A DNA stretch of 38,692 bases from Desulfobacterales bacterium (GCA_027027005.1 JALVMN010000159.1:1-38692), one strand, 5' to 3'; counted from the stretch's first letter, positions 7,450-17,244 are shown. Made by a program: numbers and translations. The notes: generated from the sequence alone by a model not told the origin.

Positions 7450-8980
7450 GGAGCGGTAACCTTATGATGACCTCGGCACCCTGGTGGTGGTTGCGTGCCT
7501 CTATGGAGCCCCCCGCAGCATCTACGATGCTATAAGAGACAGAAAGCCCCAGGCCCGTGCCCTTTCCCGGCTCCTTTGTGGTAAAAAAGGGATCGAATAC
7601 ATGGGAAATGGCCTCTTCAGGTAAGCCGGGCCCATTGTCGCGAACCCTTATCTCTATGTAACCTGAATCGTTTTTCGTTTCAATGGATATGGACCCTTCA
7701 ACCCCTTTGTCATCAGGGCCAAAGGATTCGTTGATTGCATCGGCTGCATTCATTATTATGTTTAGGAAAACCTGTTTGAGTTGGTTTGGGTCAGCCAGGA
7801 CCGTATCCATTGGGGCATCCAAGCTGGTGGTCACGGAGATGCCTCGCATCATGGGCTGCGGTTTCATGATCTCCACTGTCTCCTGAAGCAGGGAATTCAC
7901 CTTTACTGCCTTTTTCTTTCCGTCTGTGGGCCTGGAAAAATCCAGCAATTGCCTGATGATGCTGTTTATCCTGGAGACCTCGGACTCCATCCTTTCAAGG
8001 AAGTCCCTGGACTCTGACTCCTCAAGTCCACCCCGCTTCAAGAGATCTAGGTATCCCAACACTATTCCTATGGGATTACCAATTTCATGGGCTATGCCCG
8101 TGGCAAGTCTTCCCACCGAGGCCATCTTTTCCGAGCGGATGATCTCCTCCTGGGCCTTTTTTAACTCTTGGTTGGTGCGTTCCAGAGTTTTTATGTGGGA
8201 TTTCAGCTTTGTTTTGTTCTCCTCCAGCCTCTTCAGCATCATGTTCAGGGAGCGATACAGGCGGCCCATTTCGTTGTGCAAGGGCTCCGGTGGCAAGGAG
8301 AAGGTCTCTTTGAGGTGAAACTCATCCGTTATCTTGAGCAGTTTATTTATGGGACGGATGACGCTTCTTGAGAGGAGATAGGAACCGAAGGCAAGCAGCA
8401 CTATGCTGTTTAGAAGGGTGTAGAGGAGGACCACTCGCTCTGAGCGCCTCAATCTGGTGTAGATATCTTCCAGGTGTGAGCGTATCGTAATGGCTCCAAG
8501 CGCACCTGATTTCCCAGGGATGGGAGCTGAGACCAGCAGGTATTCTGGAGAAAACCATATGACGCCCCAGGTGCTACCTGACAACTTGGATGACTCTTGC
8601 CCAAGTGCACTGCTCTGTCTGGCCAGAAGCACGGCCTCCCCTTTTGCCTGCCCCCATGTGCCGGAAACTTCAGTCTCTCTTCCCCTCCCATCCACCAAAA
8701 GGATGTCAGAAAAGTTGGCCTTGGCGGCAAGTTTCTTGAGATCAGATTTAAACATGTGGTCGTGGATAAGACCACTCAGCGCCTCATTATCATAAGAGGC
8801 CCGGGACAAGACTTGAGTCATGGACATTGCAAGGGCTTTGCCAGCCCTTATCCTCTCTTCCAGGAGATCTTTTTCTGCAAACCTCAGCATCACGGCATTG
8901 ATGAGAAGCATTGCTGAGGTGATGAGGACCGCCAGATAGATGAGTATGACAACCCTCAGGCTGGAAAACGGACTGCCCAA
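7433..8980 (-). CDS. Membrane sensor histidine kinase (HAMP, HisKA, HATPase)
   Basis: N-terminal TM, second TM before HAMP, H-box 'ATGIAHEIGNPIGIVLGYLDLL', G-box 'VRDNGPGLPEEAISHVFDPFFTTKEPGKGTGLGLSVSYSIV'. 3' end overlaps the response regulator start by 17 nt. Confidence 0.93.
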   Translation of the reverse strand: MGSPFSSLRVVILIYLAVLITSAMLLINAVMLRFAEKDLLEERIRAGKALAMSMTQVLSRASYDNEALSGLIHDHMFKSDLKKLAAKANFSDILLVDGRGRETEVSGTWGQAKGEAVLLARQSSALGQESSKLSGSTWGVIWFSPEYLLVSAPIPGKSGALGAITIRSHLEDIYTRLRRSERVVLLYTLLNSIVLLAFGSYLLSRSVIRPINKLLKITDEFHLKETFSLPPEPLHNEMGRLYRSLNMMLKRLEENKTKLKSHIKTLERTNQELKKAQEEIIRSEKMASVGRLATGIAHEIGNPIGIVLGYLDLLKRGGLEESESRDFLERMESEVSRINSIIRQLLDFSRPTDGKKKAVKVNSLLQETVEIMKPQPMMRGISVTTSLDAPMDTVLADPNQLKQVFLNIIMNAADAINESFGPDDKGVEGSISIETKNDSGYIEIRVRDNGPGLPEEAISHVFDPFFTTKEPGKGTGLGLSVSYSIVDAAGGSIEARNHHQGAEVIIRLPLHGDQQ

Positions 8981-8984
8981 GCTC

Positions 8985-9767
8985 TCAACCCCCTCCCAAA
9001 AGGCCCAGGTAAAATGAGATCAGGGCGTGGCCGAAAAAGAAGTAAACCACTGCACCCAGGGCCAGAAAGGGTCCAAAGGGTATGCGGGCGCCCAGCTCCT
9101 TCTTCGTTATCAAAAGGGCCCCGCCGCCGATGATGGTGCCAGCCACAGAGGAGATCAAGACCACGAAAGGAAGGGCCTTCCAACCAAGCCATGCACCTAT
9201 CATGGCCAGCAGCTTGATGTCTCCCCCACCCATGCCCTCCTTTCCTGTGATCAGCTCAAAGGCCATGGCCACTGCCATGAGGCCCAGGCCGCCGGCCAAT
9301 ATGCCGATGGCAGAATCCATCCATGAAGGAGGCCCTGGTAACAAGGAATACAGGAATCCCACTGCAATACCTGGAAGAGATATCACATCAGGGATGATCT
9401 TGTGGTGGAGATCGATAAATGTGATAATCAATAGTGATGCGTGAAAGATCAGGTAAATGATATATTGATGCCTGGGCCCGTATCTGATAAAGAGGACAAG
9501 GCTCAGGAGGCCCATTACCGCTTCAACCACTGGATATTGAAGGGAGATGGGCCCCTTACAGTGTCTGCATTTGCCCCTGAGCACCAGATAGCTCAAAATG
9601 GGGATGTTATCGTAAAACTTGATGGGCGTTTGGCAGTGTGGACAGGCCGAGGGCGGTGAGACCAATGATTTGCCCAAAGGAATCCGCCATATGCACACAT
9701 TGGCAAAGGAGCCCAGCGCCAATCCGAATAAGAAGGCAAAGAAGGGCATTAAGGCAACTTGGTTCAT
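8985..9767 (-). CDS. pilD: Prepilin peptidase (type IV leader peptidase, A24)
   Basis: 'SACPHCQTPIKFYDNIPILSYLVLRGKCRHCKGPISLQYPVVE' CxxC pair and 'TGKEGMGGGDIKLLAMIGAWLG' (GxGD protease motif); multiple TM. Confidence 0.93.
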   Translation of the reverse strand: MNQVALMPFFAFLFGLALGSFANVCIWRIPLGKSLVSPPSACPHCQTPIKFYDNIPILSYLVLRGKCRHCKGPISLQYPVVEAVMGLLSLVLFIRYGPRHQYIIYLIFHASLLIITFIDLHHKIIPDVISLPGIAVGFLYSLLPGPPSWMDSAIGILAGGLGLMAVAMAFELITGKEGMGGGDIKLLAMIGAWLGWKALPFVVLISSVAGTIIGGGALLITKKELGARIPFGPFLALGAVVYFFFGHALISFYLGLLGGG

Positions 9768-9797
9768 AATTTTTCCCCAAGCTCAAAAGCTCTGAAA

Positions 9798-10409
9798 ATG
9801 AAGGGCAACAAAAAGCCTCCTATACTAATCATAAATCCGCAAAACCCTCAGCAACGCCTCATAAGAAGGGTATGCGAGGTGCTTGCCCAAGGGGGTATTA
9901 TTGCTTATCCCACGGATACCTTTTACGGCATAGGGTGTGACCTTTACAACAAAAAGGGTATCCAGATGATATATCGGCTGAAAAACCGGCCTCTAAAGAA
10001 ACCCTTCTCTTTTGTATGCGACAGCCTGAAAGAGATAAGCCGCTATGCAAAAGTGAGCAACTATGCATATAAGACCATGAAGAGGCTGCTTCCTGGCCCT
10101 TACACCTTTGTCCTTGAAGGCACCCGCCTTGTGCCCAAGATCATGCTCACAAAACGAAAGACCGTGGGCATCAGAGTGCCTGACAACAAGATATGCCTTG
10201 CCATAGTGAAGACTCTGGGGAGGCCCATAATAAGCACCAGTGCCGGCCATGACGATCCAGAATCCATAAGAGAGGCCTATGGCAACTACCTGGACCTGGT
10301 GGTGGACGGTGGCCCGCTCTTCCCAAGCCCATCTTCTGTGATTTCACTCATTGACGATGAGCCGGTGATAATAAGGGAAGGCAAAGGGGATGTAAGTATG
10401 TTTCGTTAA
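9798..10409 (+). CDS. L-threonylcarbamoyladenylate synthase / Sua5-YciO-YrdC family
   Basis: 'LAQGGIIAYPTDTFYGIGCDLYNKKGIQMIYRLKNRPLKKPFSFVCDSLKEIS' and 'TVGIRVPDNKICLAIVKTLGRPIISTSA'. ATG at 9798 preferred over the ORF-track start at 9759. Confidence 0.85.
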   Translation: MKGNKKPPILIINPQNPQQRLIRRVCEVLAQGGIIAYPTDTFYGIGCDLYNKKGIQMIYRLKNRPLKKPFSFVCDSLKEISRYAKVSNYAYKTMKRLLPGPYTFVLEGTRLVPKIMLTKRKTVGIRVPDNKICLAIVKTLGRPIISTSAGHDDPESIREAYGNYLDLVVDGGPLFPSPSSVISLIDDEPVIIREGKGDVSMFR

Positions 10410-11308
10410 ATCCTGGGAGGAGAGGGCAAATGCATGAATTGAAATTCCACGCCTGAATTCTTGACTGCCCTGAGGAGGGCCTGGATCATGCTCTCAAACA
10501 GCAGATCCCAAAACCCTGCCTCCCTTGCCTTGGGATATACCAGAGAGACTTCACCCTTGAGCCCTGCCATTTGTTTGGCCAGCTCCACTGCGTCACGAAA
10601 ATTGCCGAGCTCATCCACCAGCCCCAGTTCCTTGGCCTGGGCCCCTGAAAGTATTCGGCCATCTGCTATCTTTCGCACCTGTTCTTCCGGAAGTTTTCTT
10701 CCTTGGGCCACGGCCTTTACAAATTGATCCTGAATATCTGAGATCAATTCCTGGAGCAATTCCTTCTCTTTCTTTGTAAGTGACCTGTGGGGTGATCCGA
10801 TGTCCTTAAACTCCCCGCTTTTCACCACCTCCATGTTTATCCCCAATTTCTTCAGGAGTTCCTGGAAACCCACAAATTGCATTATCACACCGATACTTCC
10901 TGTAAGGGTCCCGGGATTGGCCACAATCCTGTCTGCTGCAGAGGCAATGTAGTAGCCGCCAGAGGCCGCCACACCTCCCAAGGAGGCCACCACCTTCTTG
11001 TGCTTAGTGGTCTTACGAACTTCTTTGTAAACTTCTTGGGACGGACCCACCCCTCCTCCCGGGCTGTTTATCCTCAGGATGATGGCCTTGATGGATCGAT
11101 CTTTCCTGAATCTAATGAGTTGATCCAAAACGGGTTCGGGGTTGACGATGGGGCCCTCTATAGGGATTACACCGATCTTTTCGCCAAATGCGATCTTTTT
11201 GGAAGGCCCCATGAATTTGAGGGCGATGATGGAAAGGGTCCCCAAAAAGACTCCCACCAATATCAGGATGATAAAGGCAGTGAGCAAGGGGCGTCTTTTC
11301 TGGGCCAT
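10406..11308 (-). CDS. sppA: Signal peptide peptidase SppA (36K-type)
   Basis: 'IGVIPIEGPIVNPEPVLDQLIRFRKDRSIKAIILRINSPGGGVGPSQEVYKEVRK', 'VASLGGVAASGGYYIASAADRIVANPGTLTGSIGVI'. Confidence 0.93.
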   Translation of the reverse strand: MAQKRRPLLTAFIILILVGVFLGTLSIIALKFMGPSKKIAFGEKIGVIPIEGPIVNPEPVLDQLIRFRKDRSIKAIILRINSPGGGVGPSQEVYKEVRKTTKHKKVVASLGGVAASGGYYIASAADRIVANPGTLTGSIGVIMQFVGFQELLKKLGINMEVVKSGEFKDIGSPHRSLTKKEKELLQELISDIQDQFVKAVAQGRKLPEEQVRKIADGRILSGAQAKELGLVDELGNFRDAVELAKQMAGLKGEVSLVYPKAREAGFWDLLFESMIQALLRAVKNSGVEFQFMHLPSPPRI

Positions 11309-11317
11309 GGCGTCTCT

Positions 11318-13261
11318 TTATTCTGGCTCTTTGTTGCTCCCTTCAGCGGCCTCTTCTCCCGTGGCCTCGACTGCTCCAGAGGGGCTCTCGGGCGAGGATT
11401 CCAGGGCGAGACCTGGTGAAGAGGCGGGATCAGCGCCATCTGGCTCTTCCTGAGAGTCCTTCCCTTGACTCTGTAATTGCTTTTGCAAATTCATCATCTC
11501 TTCGCGGAGCAGTTCACCCAGATTTGAAGTGGCTTCCCTGCGGGTGTTAAGATAGCTGCGGAAGCTATCCTTGTCAGAGGGGGACTCTAGTTTCTTGAGT
11601 GAGAGACCTATCTTCTTTTCTTCAGGAGACACATGGATCACCTGGGCCTGGATCACGTCGTCAATCTGGTACTTGGAAAGGGGATTGCCTCTTTTGTCCC
11701 TCGGGACCTCTGAGACATGGATCAGGCCTTCTATGCCCTCTTCCAGTTCCACGAATATGCCAAAGTCGGTGATGTTGGTGATGGTCCCGGTCACCCTGGT
11801 GCCCGGCTTGTATTTGTTGGGGATTTCCAACCATGGATCAGGCGTGAGTTGTTTGATCCCCAGGGAGAACCTTTCGTTTTCCTTGTCAATGTTGAGGACG
11901 ATTGCCTGGACCTCCTGGCCCTTTTTGTAAAGTTCTGATGGGTGCTTGATCCTCTTGGTCCAGGAGATGTCTGAAATGTGTACCAGGCCGTCGATCCCTT
12001 CATCGATCCCTATGAAGATTCCAAAGTCGGTTATGTTCTTTATCTTGCCTTCAATGGTAGTGCCCACCGGGTATTTCTCTGCAATGACGTCCCAGGGGTT
12101 GGGCTTTACCTGTTTCATGCCCAGGGAAATGCGCTTTTTCTCCACATCGATGTTGAGGACCATGACCTCCACCTCGTCACCAACCTTCAATATCTGGGAT
12201 GGATGACGAATTCTCCTGGTCCACGACATCTCTGACACATGTATGAGCCCTTCCACACCTGGCTCCACTTCCACAAATGCACCATAGTCGGTGAGACTCA
12301 CCACCCGACCAACCAGCTTGGTACCTATGGGGTATTTTTCATCAGCGTTAAGCCAGGGATCAGGTGTAAGCTGCTTTATGCCAAGGGAAACCCTTTCCCT
12401 TTCTCTATCAAACTGGAGCACCTTTACTGTAATCCGGTCTCCAATCTTGTAAAGCTCAGAAGGGTGTCCCACCCTTCCCCATGACATATCAGTTATGTGC
12501 ACCAGGCCATCAATGCCGCCCAGGTCTATGAACAATCCATAATCCGTGATATTTTTCACAGTGCCCTCAAGCACTGCGCCTTCTTCCAAGATTGCCAGGG
12601 TCTTCTCCCTCAAGGCCATGCGCTCTGCTTCAAGTATGGCCCTCCGTGACAACACGATGTTGCCCCGACGCCTGTTGTATTTGACAATCTTGAATTCGTG
12701 CTCCGTTCCCACAAGGGCGTCCATGTCCCTTACGGGTCTCAGGTCCACCTGGGAGCCTGGTAGGAAGGCTGGAAGGCCCACGTCAACAGAGAGGCCCCCC
12801 TTGACCCTTGAGACGATGGTCCCTTTAATGGTCCCATCCTGCTCATAAATTTCCTTTATCTTGTCCCAGACCTTTATCTTGGAGGCCTTTTCCTTGGAAA
12901 GGAAGATGATCCCCTCGTCGTCTTCCTTCCTCTCCAACAATACGTCCACCTTGTCTCCCACCTTGGCCGTGAGATTGCCTTCTTCGTCCAGGAATTCGCT
13001 TATGGGGATTTGTCCCTCGGACTTATACCCGATGTCCACCAACACATATTCCTTGTCGATGTGGACGATCTGGCCGGTTACCACATCCCCTTCCTGAATT
13101 GTCTTGAGGCTTTCCTCGTAAAGCTCCATGAAATTTTCTGTTTCCTGGGGATCCTCTGGAGCTTGATCAGATGAAGGATCGGGTTGGGTGACTGCGGGTT
13201 GGCTGGATTGGACTGTTTGCTGGGTTTCAGTTGGCTCCTGGTCTAAATTCTGTTGGTTCAT
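11318..13261 (-). CDS. rpsA: 30S ribosomal protein S1 (multi-S1-domain)
   Basis: Tandem S1 repeats, e.g. 'GTKLVGRVVSLTDYGAFVEVEPGVEGLIHVSEMSW', 'GTTIEGKIKNITDFGIFIGIDEGIDGLVHISDISW'. Likely ATG at 13261 (MNQQNLDQEP) or 13282; ORF track extends to 13339. Confidence 0.93.
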   Translation of the reverse strand: MNQQNLDQEPTETQQTVQSSQPAVTQPDPSSDQAPEDPQETENFMELYEESLKTIQEGDVVTGQIVHIDKEYVLVDIGYKSEGQIPISEFLDEEGNLTAKVGDKVDVLLERKEDDEGIIFLSKEKASKIKVWDKIKEIYEQDGTIKGTIVSRVKGGLSVDVGLPAFLPGSQVDLRPVRDMDALVGTEHEFKIVKYNRRRGNIVLSRRAILEAERMALREKTLAILEEGAVLEGTVKNITDYGLFIDLGGIDGLVHITDMSWGRVGHPSELYKIGDRITVKVLQFDRERERVSLGIKQLTPDPWLNADEKYPIGTKLVGRVVSLTDYGAFVEVEPGVEGLIHVSEMSWTRRIRHPSQILKVGDEVEVMVLNIDVEKKRISLGMKQVKPNPWDVIAEKYPVGTTIEGKIKNITDFGIFIGIDEGIDGLVHISDISWTKRIKHPSELYKKGQEVQAIVLNIDKENERFSLGIKQLTPDPWLEIPNKYKPGTRVTGTITNITDFGIFVELEEGIEGLIHVSEVPRDKRGNPLSKYQIDDVIQAQVIHVSPEEKKIGLSLKKLESPSDKDSFRSYLNTRREATSNLGELLREEMMNLQKQLQSQGKDSQEEPDGADPASSPGLALESSPESPSGAVEATGEEAAEGSNKEPE

Positions 13262-13409
13262 TTCGTCTGTTCCTTTTTCCATCAAAACTACGTACCCCCC
13301 AATGTAATTTCCTCTTTCAAGAGGCTTAAAATTGCACAATTATCATAGCAACAAATTACTTTCAACCTTTTATTTCCTTCTGAATACGCCTAAAAAAGGC
13401 CCTCAGGGT

Positions 13410-14087
13410 TCAATCCATGCCCTTTATCATCACCAGGATCTCGGCCAGGACCTCTTCAATGGACATATGAGATGTGTCTATTACCACGGCATCAGGGGCT
13501 GGCCTCAGGGGGGCCACAGCTCGACTTTGGTCCTGTGAGTCCCTTTTTTCCATCTCTTGTCGCACCTCCACCAAAGAGGCCTTTTGACCCCTCTCTTGCC
13601 TCTCCTTGAGCCTCCTTTCGGCCCTTACATCCAAAGATGCCGTAAGGAAAAACTTGGGTCTTGCCCAGGGAAAGACCACGGTGCCCATGTCTCTACCCTC
13701 TGCCACCAAGTCACGGCCTTGGGCCATCTCCCTTTGGAGCCTTACCATGGCCTCTCTCACCTCTGGGATGGCAGAGATGGCAGAGGAGAGCATGTCTATT
13801 TCAGGGACTCGGATCTTATCGGTCACATCTTTCCCCCAAAGGAGTATCTTTGGATTATCCGGGTCGCCAACAAAAGCAATGGAGACCGAGTTGGCCAGTT
13901 GGCCCACCAGCTCTCTGTCTTCTTTGTCCAGGCCTTTGTCCTTGGCAGCAAGGGCAACCGCCCTGTACATGGCACCGGTATCCAGGTAGAGGTAACCCAA
14001 TCGGTGGGCCAGCAATCTTGCAATGGTGCTTTTCCCTGCCCCTGCAGGGCCGTCAATGGTGATTACTCGGTGGGTGTCTCTGGTCAT
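13410..14087 (-). CDS. cmk: (d)CMP kinase (cytidylate kinase)
   Basis: 'ITIDGPAGAGKSTIARLLAHRLGYLYLDTGAMYRAVA', 'GRDMGTVVFPWARPKFFLTASLDVRAERRLKE'. Confidence 0.95.
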   Translation of the reverse strand: MTRDTHRVITIDGPAGAGKSTIARLLAHRLGYLYLDTGAMYRAVALAAKDKGLDKEDRELVGQLANSVSIAFVGDPDNPKILLWGKDVTDKIRVPEIDMLSSAISAIPEVREAMVRLQREMAQGRDLVAEGRDMGTVVFPWARPKFFLTASLDVRAERRLKERQERGQKASLVEVRQEMEKRDSQDQSRAVAPLRPAPDAVVIDTSHMSIEEVLAEILVMIKGMD

Positions 14088-15196
14088 AGCCCCAGGACCT
14101 CTCTGAGAGCTTGGATAAAGCGCTGGTTTTCGTTTGGGAGCCCCACACTGATCCGAATGAATTCAGGGAGTCCAAAGGACTCCATTGATCGCACTATGAC
14201 ACCTTTTCTCAACATGCGCTCATAGGTCTCCCTGCCCCCGATGGGCGTTTTTATGAGAAAGAAGTTGGCCCGGGTGGGGAAATGCTCCAAGCCCATTTTG
14301 TCCAGTTCACCCTTGAGGAAGCTCAGGCCTTCCCTGGTGAGTGAAAGGGTCTGGGCCACGAACTCATCATCGTCAAGGGCAGCGGTGGCTGCTGCCTGGG
14401 CAAGGGTATTGGCATTGAAGGGTTGTCTCACCCTGTTCATGTAGTCCACCAAGGTGCTTGGCCCTATCCCGTAACCTATCCTCAAGCCTGCAAGGCCGTA
14501 GAGTTTTGAAAATGTCCTCAATACGAGGAGGTTTTCATTTCGATTCACCAGGCCCAGGGCAGACTTTATAGGAGGCTCGGCCGTATGTTGGCCAGGTATG
14601 GTTGAAAACTCAATGTATGCTTCATCCACCAGGACCAGGACATTTTTTGGGACTTGGTCCATGAACCATTGGAGTTGATCCAGGGTAAAGGCTGAACCAG
14701 TGGGATTGTTGGGATTGCACAAGAAAATAATTTTGACCTTCTCTGTAAGAGATTCCAGGACCCTTTCAAGGTTTACTGATAGGTCTTGAAGCGGCACTGA
14801 TATCATTGTCCCGCCAGCGGCCTTTACCACCTTCTCGTAGACCAGAAAAGTGGGAAAGGCCTGGAGCGCCTCCTCACCAGGCAGGAGAAATGTCCTCACC
14901 GAGAGCTCTATGATCTCGTTTGAACCGTTTCCCAGTATCAACTGCTCAGGGTTCACCCCCAGTTTTTGGCTCAGTTTTTCCTTGAGGTAATAGCCGCTTC
15001 CGTCAGGGTATCGGTGAAGGGTGGACAGCCTGGCCCTTATGGCCTCCAGGGCCTTTGGCGACGGGCCCAAAGGGTTTTCATTGGATGCCAGTTTGATGCT
15101 CCCCTTGATACCAAGCTCCCTTTCCAGCTCCTCAATGGGTTTGCCCGGTGGGTAGGGGACCAACTCTTCAATACCTTGATGGATCAGCTTATTCAT
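14084..15196 (-). CDS. hisC: Histidinol-phosphate aminotransferase
   Basis: 'IKLASNENPLGPSPKALEAI', 'LILGNGSNEIIELSVRTFL', 'PNNPTGSAF', 'LRTFSKLYGLAGLRIGYGI' (PLP Lys). Start MNKLIHQGIEEL at 15196; the longer ORF (to 15796) runs antisense through the HU gene and is not believed. Confidence 0.93.
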   Translation of the reverse strand: MNKLIHQGIEELVPYPPGKPIEELERELGIKGSIKLASNENPLGPSPKALEAIRARLSTLHRYPDGSGYYLKEKLSQKLGVNPEQLILGNGSNEIIELSVRTFLLPGEEALQAFPTFLVYEKVVKAAGGTMISVPLQDLSVNLERVLESLTEKVKIIFLCNPNNPTGSAFTLDQLQWFMDQVPKNVLVLVDEAYIEFSTIPGQHTAEPPIKSALGLVNRNENLLVLRTFSKLYGLAGLRIGYGIGPSTLVDYMNRVRQPFNANTLAQAAATAALDDDEFVAQTLSLTREGLSFLKGELDKMGLEHFPTRANFFLIKTPIGGRETYERMLRKGVIVRSMESFGLPEFIRISVGLPNENQRFIQALREVLGL

Positions 15197-15373
15197 GAAA
15201 CCGTTCTCTCCCTGGCTGTTATTTTTAGCGATTGGCTTATATCCCAAAGATTCCACAAAGTAAAGGAGGGTTTGTTTCCAATTATAGCGCTTGACTTGCG
15301 TGGTGGAATCTATTATTTTTTCTAGCATTTGAGAGCATTGGTGGCATGGGTTTGCGAAAGAGAGAGGGTGTCC

Positions 15374-15652
15374 ATGAATAAGTCGCAACTGGTTGAGGCC
15401 TTGGCAAAAGCAGAAAACCTGCCCCTCAAAAAGGCCGAAGAGGTGGTCAACACCGTCTTTGGAGAGATGGAAAAGGCCCTTATAAATGGGGAGCGGATAG
15501 AGATCCGGGGCCTTGGTAGCTTCAAGGTAAAACATTACGACGGCTACAAAGGGCGCAACCCCAAGACCGGGGAGATCATAGACGTGGCCCCAAAGAAACT
15601 CCCTTTCTTCAAGGTGGGCAAAGAGCTCAAGGAAAGGGTGGATCTCCAATAG
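15374..15652 (+). CDS. HU/IHF-family DNA-binding protein
   Basis: 'MNKSQLVEALAKAENLPLKKAEEVVNTVFGEMEKALINGERIEIRGLGSFKVKHYDGYKGRNPKTGEIIDVAPKKLPFFKVGKELKERV'; 92 aa from ATG 15374. Confidence 0.95.
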   Translation: MNKSQLVEALAKAENLPLKKAEEVVNTVFGEMEKALINGERIEIRGLGSFKVKHYDGYKGRNPKTGEIIDVAPKKLPFFKVGKELKERVDLQ

Positions 15653-15658
15653 TCCTTT

Positions 15659-15897
15659 CAGTGGCCTTGGTCGTGCTAGACGGGGAGCTAGCGGTGCCCT
15701 GTAACCCGAAATCCGCTTATGCGGGGTCGAAGGTCCTCTTGAGAGCTTAGGACCGGGCGGTCCTCCAGATGGTGATGGAGAAGGGATGGAACTCACGTGA
15801 CAGGCGCTTGCGAACCCCGTCAGGTCCGGAAGGAAGCAGCGGTAAGCAAGAGAGCCTGTGTCGTGATGTTTTTCTATCCCATTGCTTCACACCACTG
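15659..15897 (+). ncRNA. ffs: Signal recognition particle RNA, large bacterial type (Alu-like 5' domain + S domain)
   Basis: S-domain core 'GTCAGGTCCGGAAGGAAGCAGCGGTAAGCA' (about 15819-15848). 5' domain 'GTGCTAGACGGGGAGCTAGCGGTGCCCTGTAACCCGAAATCCGCTTATGCGGGGTCGAAGG'. Terminal pairing CAGTGG (15659-15664) / CCACTG (15892-15897). Boundaries approximate. Confidence 0.88.
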
Positions 15898-15925
15898 AGA
15901 CGCACCGGTTACGGCTCGACAGAGG

Positions 15926-16765
15926 ATGCACGACCAAGGTTTTCCCAAAAGTCCTGCCAGCTTGATACCTGAAATCTTCCCTGAGGTCTCTTTCCTCAAC
16001 TCTGCACAGCTCATATGGCATGTGGAGGGCCCCATGCGGTTCAGTTTTCCCGCCTTGGGAAGATGCCGGGGCGTGATTCAGTCTGTGTTCACGCGGAAGG
16101 GTGGGGCCAGTTCTGGGCCGTTCAGGTGGTTGAATCTGGGCTTTGGGGTGGGAGAGGACAGAGAAGTGGTGAGGAAAAACCTCGGGACGATAATTGAGGC
16201 AACAGGAATCAGGTCTCTTGCCCTGATGAACCAAACACACTCGGATCGTGTGGCCGTCATGAAAGGCCCTCCCAAGGCACTGATGGGCCAATACCGCTGC
16301 GATGCCCTGATATCTGATATCCCGGGCGTGGGACTTTTGGTTAGGACCGCTGATTGCCAGGGGGTTCTATTTCTTGATCCAGAAAAGAGGGCTTGGGCTG
16401 CTGTTCACTGCGGATGGAGGGGGGCCGTAAAGAACATATTGGAAAAGGTGATCCGCGAGATGGAACAGGTCTTTGGCACGCGCCCCGAACACCTGATGGT
16501 CGCCATCGGGCCATCCTTGGGCCCGTGCTGCGGCGAATTCAAAGGGTATAGGGAGATCTTTCCAAAGGAGTTTAGACCATTCATGGTGAGGGAGAATTAC
16601 TTTGATATGTGGGCGGTAAGTTGCTGGCAACTCACTCAGGCAGGAATAAGGGAGAAAAACATAGAGGTTTCAGCAATATGTACCAGATGCAGTACCGCCC
16701 TTTTTTATTCTTACAGGGCTCAAGGGACTACAGGGCGCTTTGGGACACTGATATGTATGGGATGA
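15926..16765 (+). CDS. pgeF: Peptidoglycan editing factor PgeF / YfiH (multicopper polyphenol oxidase family)
   Basis: 'QSVFTRKGGASSGPFRWLNLGFGVGEDREVVRKN', 'LMNQTHSDRV', 'DALISDIPGVGLLVRTADCQGVLFLDPEKRAWAAVHCGWRGAVKNILEKV', 'IGPSLGPCCGEF'. Start codon uncertain. Confidence 0.9.
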   Translation: MHDQGFPKSPASLIPEIFPEVSFLNSAQLIWHVEGPMRFSFPALGRCRGVIQSVFTRKGGASSGPFRWLNLGFGVGEDREVVRKNLGTIIEATGIRSLALMNQTHSDRVAVMKGPPKALMGQYRCDALISDIPGVGLLVRTADCQGVLFLDPEKRAWAAVHCGWRGAVKNILEKVIREMEQVFGTRPEHLMVAIGPSLGPCCGEFKGYREIFPKEFRPFMVRENYFDMWAVSCWQLTQAGIREKNIEVSAICTRCSTALFYSYRAQGTTGRFGTLICMG

Positions 16766-16982
16766 TTTTTCCCTTGCCTATGGGGGAACACAAATATATA
16801 GTGGTGTTGAACTGGGAGGGCCGAGAGGTTTGGGCCTGTCGCCAGTCAGTTGGGATTCGCAAATTAGGTTGGTTGTATCTGTTTTGGAATCGGTCTTTTC
16901 ACCATGGAGCGGCCTGGTTTCAAAGTCAGTGGATGAGCGAGCCTAAGGAGCGGAGAGATTCAAGGTAGAAAGGAGGTCGCTT

Positions 16983-17183
16983 ATGGTGGAAGGTCGGGTA
17001 AAGTGGTTCAACGAAAAAAAGGGTTACGGCTTTATTGAGTCTGACACCCACGGTGATGTGTTTGTACATTACACCGGTATAGAAGGCTCTGGTTTTCGCA
17101 CCCTGCACGAGCTGGAACTGGTCACCTTTGAGATCAAAGAGACACCCAAAGGTCGGCAAGCCGTAAATGTAAGAAAGTTATAA
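16983..17183 (+). CDS. Cold-shock-domain protein
   Basis: '[40 protein letters not shown]...' with RNP1-like KGYGFI and RNP2-like VFVHY. Strong SD 'aaaggagg' upstream. Confidence 0.95.
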   Translation: MVEGRVKWFNEKKGYGFIESDTHGDVFVHYTGIEGSGFRTLHELELVTFEIKETPKGRQAVNVRKL

Positions 17184-17202
17184 CCCCAATATCCAGAACA
17201 AC

Positions 17203-17244
17203 AAAAAAAGGCGCTTGGGCTGATATGGCCGGGGCGCCTTTTTT
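17203..17244. terminator. Bidirectional intrinsic terminator between convergent genes
   Basis: A-run + GGCGC (17203-17214) pairs with GCGCC + T-run (17234-17244). Lies between the csp stop (17183, +) and the kinase stop (17243, -). Confidence 0.75.

Noticed and set aside
15197-15796. N-terminal extension of the hisC ORF to 570 aa
   Set aside because: Runs antisense through the HU/IHF gene and into the SRP RNA; conserved HisC sequence starts at MNKLIHQGIEEL (15196).
16609-16968. 119-aa plus-strand ORF between pgeF and the cold-shock gene
   Set aside because: Starts out of frame inside pgeF and has no recognisable family; the spacer more likely holds the csp promoter/5'UTR. Could be rechecked with RNA-seq.
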